In this document: positions 6,641 through 11,243 of the stretch, in pieces
Layout of the letters: each line of letters starts with the position of its first letter
How positions within the stretch are numbered: position 1 is the first letter of the stretch
DNA from: Bacteroidota bacterium
GTDB lineage: Bacteria > Bacteroidota > Ignavibacteria > SZUA-365
Assembly: GCA_018224415.1 (NCBI GenBank)
Contig: JAGTUZ010000250.1
Span: 1-11,243 of the forward strand
Length of the DNA stretch: 11,243 nucleotides
Reading direction: 5' to 3'
Made by a program: the position numbers and the translations under genes
The notes under the pieces: generated by a model
What the model was told of the DNA's origin: nothing
The model's input: the letters and a program-made list of their open reading frames with translations, nothing else
The model's database searches: none

Positions 6641-7764
6641 CCATTTTCGAACAACAGATCGCGGGCAACGCCCTGTACGACTGGCTCATCGCCCTGGGAA
6701 TCGCCATAGGGCTTTCTGCCATCCTCCTCCTTACAAAACGCATTCTCGCCACACGACTGGCGCGCCTGGCACAACGCACGACCACAGGGGTCGACGACAT
6801 GTTCGTGGCGTCGATCGATCGCATCAATCCTCTGTTCCTTCTCGTGCTTGGACTGTATTCCGGCAGCTGGTGGCTGTCCTTCTCAAGCGACACGCGTGGG
6901 ATCATCGATCATGTCTTCTTCATTGCGATCCTCATTCAGGCCGGAATCTGGGCCGGCAAGGTGCTCAACTATCTGATCACGAAAGGCACCCGACTGCGCG
7001 AATACGAGGATCCCGCCGCGCAGACATCACTCAACGTGCTCGGCTTCATGAGCGGGCTGCTCCTGTGGTCGATCATTTTCCTTATCATCCTCGACAATCT
7101 CGGCGTCAACATCACCACACTCATCGCCAGCCTCGGCATCGGCGGTATCGCTGTGGCGCTGGCGGCGCAGGGTATCCTCGCCGAGCTATTCGCCTCGCTG
7201 TCCATCGCCATGGACAAACCCTTTGTCATCGGCGATTTCATCGTCATCGACGGCTTCATGGGCAGTGTCGAGAAAATCGGCATGCGCACCACGCAGATCC
7301 GCAGCCTCGGAGGCGAGATGATCATTTTCTCAAACACCGATCTGCTCAAGAGCCGCATCCGCAACTACAAACGCATGGAAGAACGGCGCATCCTCTTCAC
7401 ACTGGACGTGGTGTACGGCACTCCTGCAGCGAAGGTGGAATCGATACCCTCCATGGTAAAAGAGATAATCGAATCTGATTCCATGGCACGTTTCGACCGG
7501 GCACATTTCAAGGGGTATGGTTCGTCATCCCTGGTGTATGAATTCGTGTATTACGTGCTTTCCCGCGAATACAATGATTACATGGACGTACAGCAGCGCA
7601 TCAATTTCGGCATCTATCAGCGCTTCGAATCCGAAGGCATCGGGTTCGCCTTCCCGACACAGACATTGCATATCGACAGCATGCCCCGCTTCACTGATCC
7701 CGGGCAAGAGGAATCTCCCGATTCCTCGTCGCATTCATCCACGGAACAGGAGAACGCAGCATGA
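6637..7764 (+). CDS. MscS-family small-conductance mechanosensitive channel
   Basis: A 375-residue inner-membrane protein. Hydrophobic segments lie at about 12-34, 62-85, 88-110 and 130-155, followed by the pore-lining helix around 157-190 with its Gly/Ala pattern (SLGIGGIAVALAAQGILAEL). The MscS beta-domain entry follows (MDKPFVIGDFIVIDGFMGSV), then EKIGMRTTQIRSLGGE and FSNTDLLKS. The C-terminal tail is Ser/Glu-rich. Known role of the family: it opens under membrane tension to let out small solutes on hypo-osmotic downshock. Here it sits between the two genes of trehalose-6-phosphate synthesis and breakdown, overlapping both by ATGA, so its expression is tied to trehalose production. The start at 6637 is chosen for the ATGA overlap. 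An in-frame ATG at 6619 would add 6 residues and overlap otsB by 22 bp, and neither has a clear ribosome site. Confidence 0.92.
   Translation: MTIFEQQIAGNALYDWLIALGIAIGLSAILLLTKRILATRLARLAQRTTTGVDDMFVASIDRINPLFLLVLGLYSGSWWLSFSSDTRGIIDHVFFIAILIQAGIWAGKVLNYLITKGTRLREYEDPAAQTSLNVLGFMSGLLLWSIIFLIILDNLGVNITTLIASLGIGGIAVALAAQGILAELFASLSIAMDKPFVIGDFIVIDGFMGSVEKIGMRTTQIRSLGGEMIIFSNTDLLKSRIRNYKRMEERRILFTLDVVYGTPAAKVESIPSMVKEIIESDSMARFDRAHFKGYGSSSLVYEFVYYVLSREYNDYMDVQQRINFGIYQRFESEGIGFAFPTQTLHIDSMPRFTDPGQEESPDSSSHSSTEQENAA
7748..7752 (+). promoter_or_regulatory. Shine-Dalgarno site of otsA
   Basis: AGGAG lies 8 nt before the ATG at 7761, inside the 3' end of the channel gene. It indicates that otsA can be initiated independently as well as by coupling from the channel gene, and it supports the 7761 start. 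Confidence 0.6.
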
Positions 7765-9272
7765 ACAACGAAGCATCAACCACACGCGGCAGGCTGGTCA
7801 TCGTCTCGAACCGCCTGCCTGTGGTATTCGAACGCGGGGAAGAGGGCCTGCGGACCCGTCCGGGATCAGGCGGACTGGTCACCGCGCTCGCGCCTGTGCT
7901 GCGCGATCGTGGAGGAATCTGGATCGGGTGGTCGGGTCTACCGGCTGACGAGCAGGAAGAGGTCGAGCATCTGCTCGACGGCAGCTCCGCGTCCGCAGGC
8001 TACGCCCTGCGATCGGTACCGCTCACCGCCGAGGAACTGGAGCTGTATTATTACGGCTTCGCCAACGAAATTCTCTGGCCGCTGTTCCATGACCTTCAGT
8101 CGCACTGCAATTTCGATCCGGCCTACTGGGCGTCCTATCGCGAGGTCAACCGGAAATTTGCCCAGCACATCGCCGAGGCCGTGGCAGAAGAGGACTTTAT
8201 ATGGGTCCATGACTATCACCTCATGCTCACCGGTGCCGAACTGCGTGAACGTGGACTCGGAAACCCCCTCGGCTTTTTCCTGCACATTCCCTTTCCACCT
8301 CCCGACATCTTCATCAAGTTGCCCTGGCGCTTCAATGTCCTGAACGCCCTGCTCGATTTCGATCTGCTCGGCTTCCAGACCATGCGTGACAAACGAAACT
8401 TCGTCCAATGCGTGCGCATGCTTCTGCCTGAAATTCCCGTACGCGCCGAAGGTGGGTTCCATGTCATGCAGCATCACGGACGCGAACTGCGGGCGGGCGT
8501 CTTTCCGATCAGCATCGACGTGCGGGAGTTCCGCCGCCTCGCCGCCAGCGACGAAGTATCCGAATCCGCCTGGTACATCCATGAGGCGCTGCCCGACAGG
8601 CAGATCGTCCTCGGCGTCGACCGCCTGGACTACACCAAAGGCATTCCCTACCGGCTCGAGGCCTTCCGCATGCTGCTGCGACGGCATCCCGACATGCGCG
8701 GGCGCATAACCCTCGTGCAGGTTGTGGTGCCGAGCCGTACAGATATTCCGGAGTATTTTGACCTGAAAACCAAAATCGAACGCCTGGTCGGGGAGATCAA
8801 CGGCGAGTTCACCACTTCCGGTTGGGTACCGATCCACTACCTGTTCCGCCACCTGACACGCGGTGAACTGCTCGGCTACTATCGCACGGCGGAGATTGCG
8901 CTGGTGACTCCGATCAAGGACGGCATGAATCTCGTGGCGAAGGAGTACATCACCTGCAATCTCGAAGGCAACGGCGTGCTCATCCTCAGTGAATTCGCCG
9001 GCGCGGCGGCACAACTGCATCGCGACGCCCTGCTGGTCAATCCCTACGATATCGAAGGCACGGCCGAGGCCCTGCATGTCGCCTTCATGATGGACCATGA
9101 CGAGCGCCGCCGTCGCATGCGACGCATGCGCGCTAACGTGCGCCGTTACGACATCTATCGCTGGGTCGAGTCCTTCCTCGACGCCGCCGCCTCGCGCCAC
9201 CTGCACGATTTCCCCATGGTCAGCGAATATATCCCGCCGTACGACACCACCGAACTCGGCGTGTCGATCTGA
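7761..9272 (+). CDS. otsA: Trehalose-6-phosphate synthase (OtsA, GT20)
   Basis: A 503-residue GT20 enzyme that transfers glucose from an NDP-glucose to glucose-6-phosphate, giving trehalose-6-phosphate. Seen: IVSNRLP (14-20), the donor-binding GSGGL loop (35-39), IWIGWSG (53-59), ANEILWPLFH (101-110), WVHDYHLML (148-156, with D151), FFLHIPFPP (172-180), DRLDYTKGIPYRLE (287-300, with R288 and K293), and LVTPIKDGMNLVAKEY (381-396, with D387). These match the substrate-binding residues known from E. coli OtsA. The length is slightly above the E. coli protein, with no fused phosphatase domain. AGGAG (7748-7752) lies 8 nt before the ATG, which overlaps the channel stop (ATGA). The gene ends with two in-frame stops in a row, TGA TAA, as expected at the end of an operon. 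Confidence 0.96.
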   Translation: MNNEASTTRGRLVIVSNRLPVVFERGEEGLRTRPGSGGLVTALAPVLRDRGGIWIGWSGLPADEQEEVEHLLDGSSASAGYALRSVPLTAEELELYYYGFANEILWPLFHDLQSHCNFDPAYWASYREVNRKFAQHIAEAVAEEDFIWVHDYHLMLTGAELRERGLGNPLGFFLHIPFPPPDIFIKLPWRFNVLNALLDFDLLGFQTMRDKRNFVQCVRMLLPEIPVRAEGGFHVMQHHGRELRAGVFPISIDVREFRRLAASDEVSESAWYIHEALPDRQIVLGVDRLDYTKGIPYRLEAFRMLLRRHPDMRGRITLVQVVVPSRTDIPEYFDLKTKIERLVGEINGEFTTSGWVPIHYLFRHLTRGELLGYYRTAEIALVTPIKDGMNLVAKEYITCNLEGNGVLILSEFAGAAAQLHRDALLVNPYDIEGTAEALHVAFMMDHDERRRRMRRMRANVRRYDIYRWVESFLDAAASRHLHDFPMVSEYIPPYDTTELGVSI

Positions 9273-9353
9273 TAACCCGGCGTGTCTTACTGCGTCGATG
9301 CAGGTGGGGGCAATGATGGTATCCGTTGTTGAAATCGCGTACATTTCGTAATC
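9273..9353 (+). other. otsA-dapF intergenic gap
   Basis: 81 bp beginning with a second in-frame stop (TAA, 9273-9275). I see no strong hairpin with a T-tract, no clear promoter pair and no ribosome site. A short 5-bp inverted repeat (GAAAT-N7-ATTTC) lies near the dapF start and is too weak to interpret. Confidence 0.4.
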
Positions 9354-10280
9354 ATGCAGCTGATCCCATTCACCAAAGCACACGGGGCGAAAAACGATTT
9401 CGTCATCGTCGACGACCGCAACGGGAAATTTGACGCGGATTCGCGGCGGCGCTTTGCACGGGACAGCGCGCATCGCCGCACCGGCATTGGTTCCGACGGC
9501 ACGATCTTTATCGACGCCTCGGAGCATCACGATTTTCGCATGGCCTTCTACAATCCCGATGGCTCCGAGGGCTCGATGTGCGGCAACGGCGGAAGATGCG
9601 CCGCGCTGTACGCGTTCACCCACGGCATCGCACGGGCCGACATGCATTTCGAGGTGCTTGGTCGCAGTTATGCGGCTGAGGTTTCGGCGAGAGAGGAACA
9701 CATTTCGGCGACGGGGGAACACATTTCGGCGACGGGTGAACACAAAGGAGTGGCGACGCAGGTGCGCCTCGCATTTCCACCCCCACTGCATATTGAATTT
9801 GGTCTGCAGCTCGAAACGGCATACGGCATGATCCCCGCCGACTATGTCGACAACGGTGCGCCGCATCTACTTGTGTTTGCGCAGGACCTGCCCGGGACGC
9901 TGCGTGATTCCTTCGATGCCCTGGATATGGAACGCATCGGTCCGCCGCTGCGGCAGCATCCGCGTTTCTCTCCCCGTGGCTGCAATGTGAATGTGCTGGA
10001 GAAAAATACCGACGGCACGGTGCGTCTGCGCACGTTCGAGAAAGGCGTGGAGGCGGAAACCTGGGCCTGTGGCACCGGCACCCTCGCGGCGGGAATGGTC
10101 GCCCATCACCGCTTGGACCTGCCTTCCCCCATCCATCTGCGCACACACGGCAACGACCTGCTCACCGTGCGCTTCACTCCCGACCTGAATTCCACCCCCG
10201 ACACTCCGACGTATTTCGCGCAGGACCTCGCTCTCGAAGGTCCGGCCGTGCTTGTGTATGACGGCACATTCCCGCTGTAG
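9354..10280 (+). CDS. dapF: Diaminopimelate epimerase (DapF)
   Basis: A 308-residue PLP-independent epimerase that interconverts LL- and meso-diaminopimelate for lysine and peptidoglycan synthesis in the cytoplasm. Seen: the N-terminal GAKNDFVIVD (11-20), GIGSDG (44-49), and YNPDGSEGSMCGNGGRC (66-82) with catalytic C76. Also seen are the binding loop VDNGAPHL (165-172), RGCNVN (208-213), FEKGVEAETWACGTGTLAAG (228-247) with the second catalytic C239, and a family-typical C-terminus. Both active-site cysteines are intact. The protein is about 30 residues longer than the usual ~275. Part of the excess is a repeated segment (EHISATG twice, then EHKG, 115-132) between two strands of the N-terminal domain. 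It lies 81 bp after otsA with no visible ribosome site or terminator in the gap, so it may be read through from the trehalose operon or have its own weak promoter. Confidence 0.95.
   Translation: MQLIPFTKAHGAKNDFVIVDDRNGKFDADSRRRFARDSAHRRTGIGSDGTIFIDASEHHDFRMAFYNPDGSEGSMCGNGGRCAALYAFTHGIARADMHFEVLGRSYAAEVSAREEHISATGEHISATGEHKGVATQVRLAFPPPLHIEFGLQLETAYGMIPADYVDNGAPHLLVFAQDLPGTLRDSFDALDMERIGPPLRQHPRFSPRGCNVNVLEKNTDGTVRLRTFEKGVEAETWACGTGTLAAGMVAHHRLDLPSPIHLRTHGNDLLTVRFTPDLNSTPDTPTYFAQDLALEGPAVLVYDGTFPL
9696..9748 (+). repeat. 21-bp in-frame tandem repeat inside dapF
   Basis: The unit GAACACATTTCGGCGACGGG plus one variable base occurs at 9696-9716 and 9717-9737. A partial third copy (GAACACA) begins at 9738. 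A degenerate half-unit (TTTCGGCGAGAGAG, 9682-9695) sits just before. The period is seven codons, EHISATG, so the reading frame is kept. The two full units differ at one base only, which suggests recent expansion by slippage or unequal recombination. Confidence 0.9.
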
Positions 10281-10286
10281 AGCGGA

Positions 10287-11243
10287 CTAGCGCAGGATCA
10301 CATATCCCCATGGCGGCAGGGTGACGCGCAGGGCGCGCTTCTCCCGATAGACGCTGCCCGTGGTGAGCAGCATCTCGCCCTCGAGATCGTCGGGCACGGG
10401 ACAGGTAAAGGACGCCGTACGACGGGACAGATTCACGGCGGTAAACACCGGGTCGGCTTCGTCAATACTGCGGATGAATGCGAAGACGCGGTCACTTCCA
10501 CGGACGGCAACAGGGTGGAAGTCACCACGGCGCACGGGTGGCTGTGCGGCGCGGATGGCATTAAGCGAAGTGTACAGGGCGCGGAAGCCGAGCGAGTCGC
10601 CGCTCCAGTTGATTTCCTCTTTTTCGAACAGGCTCAGGGATGCGCCCGAGCCCACTTCCTGTCCGTTGTAAATCAGTGGCACGCCAGGCAGCATGTGCAT
10701 CAGCACTGCGGCCGCACGCGCGGCTTCAGGGCCCAGCCATGCGACTGGGGGAGCATCGTATTTGTTCTTGTCGTGATTCGTTGTGAAACGCAGACGAAGC
10801 GCGCCACGCGGATAGGAATAGCGCTCACGCTGCAGCGTCACGGCAATTTCTTCCACTCTTTGTTCGCCACGGACGAGAGGCCGCAGGATGTCATACGTAT
10901 TCCAGGCGTAGGTGAGGTCGAAGGCATCGATGTGCAGCTGCGGCTCGGACCCTTCCGCCAGCATCAGCACGGGCTTGACATCGCGCAGTTCGGCGATCGC
11001 ATCGACCCAGAAATCTTGCGGTACCATTTCGGCCACGTCGCAGCGGTAGCCATCGATGCCGATGTCGCGCACCCAGTACAGCATCATTTCCTTCATGTAC
11101 GCCCGCAGTTCCGGATTGTCGTAGTCAAGGTCGGCAACGTCATGCCAATCGGTGTTGGGCGAAACGATCATCCCCTGTCCGTCCTGCGTGTACCAGTCCG
11201 GATGCTCGGTGAGCAGCGGATTGTCCCAGGCCGTGTGATTGAT
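10287..11243 (-). CDS. GH13 alpha-amylase-family glycoside hydrolase, 5' partial
   Basis: The frame is open from the right window edge down to the stop (TAG) at 10287-10289. The N-terminal part is missing; 318 residues are visible. The reading frame continues upstream of the first internal Met into conserved sequence (INHTAWDNPLLTEHPDW), so 11171 is not the true start. GH13 motifs (partial numbering): region I NHTAWDN (2-8); region II GIDGYRCDVAEMV with nucleophile D69; region III LMLAEGSEP with acid/base E97; region IV FTTNHDKN with H157/D158. A C-terminal beta-sandwich follows (about 225-318), ending WGYVILR. It acts on alpha-1,4-glucans or maltodextrins; substrate and location cannot be set without the N-terminus. 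It converges on dapF with 6 bp between stops. It could supply glucose from glucans to the neighbouring trehalose genes (inference), but it is read from the opposite strand and is not in the operon. Confidence 0.9.
   Translation of the reverse strand: MNHTAWDNPLLTEHPDWYTQDGQGMIVSPNTDWHDVADLDYDNPELRAYMKEMMLYWVRDIGIDGYRCDVAEMVPQDFWVDAIAELRDVKPVLMLAEGSEPQLHIDAFDLTYAWNTYDILRPLVRGEQRVEEIAVTLQRERYSYPRGALRLRFTTNHDKNKYDAPPVAWLGPEAARAAAVLMHMLPGVPLIYNGQEVGSGASLSLFEKEEINWSGDSLGFRALYTSLNAIRAAQPPVRRGDFHPVAVRGSDRVFAFIRSIDEADPVFTAVNLSRRTASFTCPVPDDLEGEMLLTTGSVYREKRALRVTLPPWGYVILR

Noticed and set aside
9320..9353. Possible promoter (TTGAAA / TACATT) before dapF
   Set aside because: The two elements are too close together for a sigma-70 promoter and no downstream leader would remain.
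7938..9866. Long open frame (642 codons) on the minus strand opposite otsA and dapF
   Set aside because: Same reasoning: it covers two well-supported genes and even runs through their gap, with no recognisable domain.

Overview
This is an 11.2 kb stretch of a GC-rich bacterial chromosome (roughly 60% GC by eye) centred on a compact trehalose / osmoprotection operon. It carries no insertion sequences, phage genes, tRNA/rRNA genes or CRISPR arrays that I can see. A diaminopimelate epimerase gene points to a bacterium with the DAP lysine / peptidoglycan pathway. The lineage cannot be fixed from sequence reading alone. Some starts have good Shine-Dalgarno sites (hybrid kinase, treT, otsA). Others have none visible (DUF5752-like gene, otsB, dapF).

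Layout, left to right. (1) Positions 2-250 (+) hold the 3' end of a NifX/NifB-type metal-cofactor domain protein with a His-Gly-rich repeat. (2) Positions 292-3642 (-), convergent with it, encode a soluble hybrid histidine kinase: PAS-PAS-GAF-HisKA-HATPase-REC-REC-HPt. (3) A 287-bp divergent intergenic region (3643-3929) contains two clean inverted repeats. (4) Five tightly packed (+) genes follow from 3930 to 9272: a DUF5752-like protein made of two homologous halves, a TreT-type GT4 glycosyltransferase, trehalose-6-phosphatase (otsB), an MscS-family channel, and trehalose-6-phosphate synthase (otsA). Consecutive genes overlap by 1-4 nt or are 3 nt apart. (5) dapF (+, 9354-10280) carries an in-frame 21-nt tandem repeat. 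(6) A GH13 alpha-amylase-family gene (-, 10287 to beyond the window end) converges on dapF with only 6 bp between the stops.

How the genes work together (inference from family knowledge): OtsA makes trehalose-6-phosphate from a nucleotide-sugar glucose donor and glucose-6-phosphate, and OtsB dephosphorylates it. The TreT-type enzyme either makes trehalose directly from NDP-glucose and glucose, or acts as a partner/activator of the OtsA/OtsB route. The MscS channel would release solute on hypo-osmotic shock. The gene set strongly recalls the archaeal Thermoproteus tenax operon (TPS/TPP fusion + TreT-like GT + MscS), here with TPS and TPP as separate genes and an extra DUF5752-like protein leading the operon. 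That grouping, and the unknown role of the DUF5752-like protein, is the most interesting part of the window. The divergent hybrid kinase may or may not regulate it.
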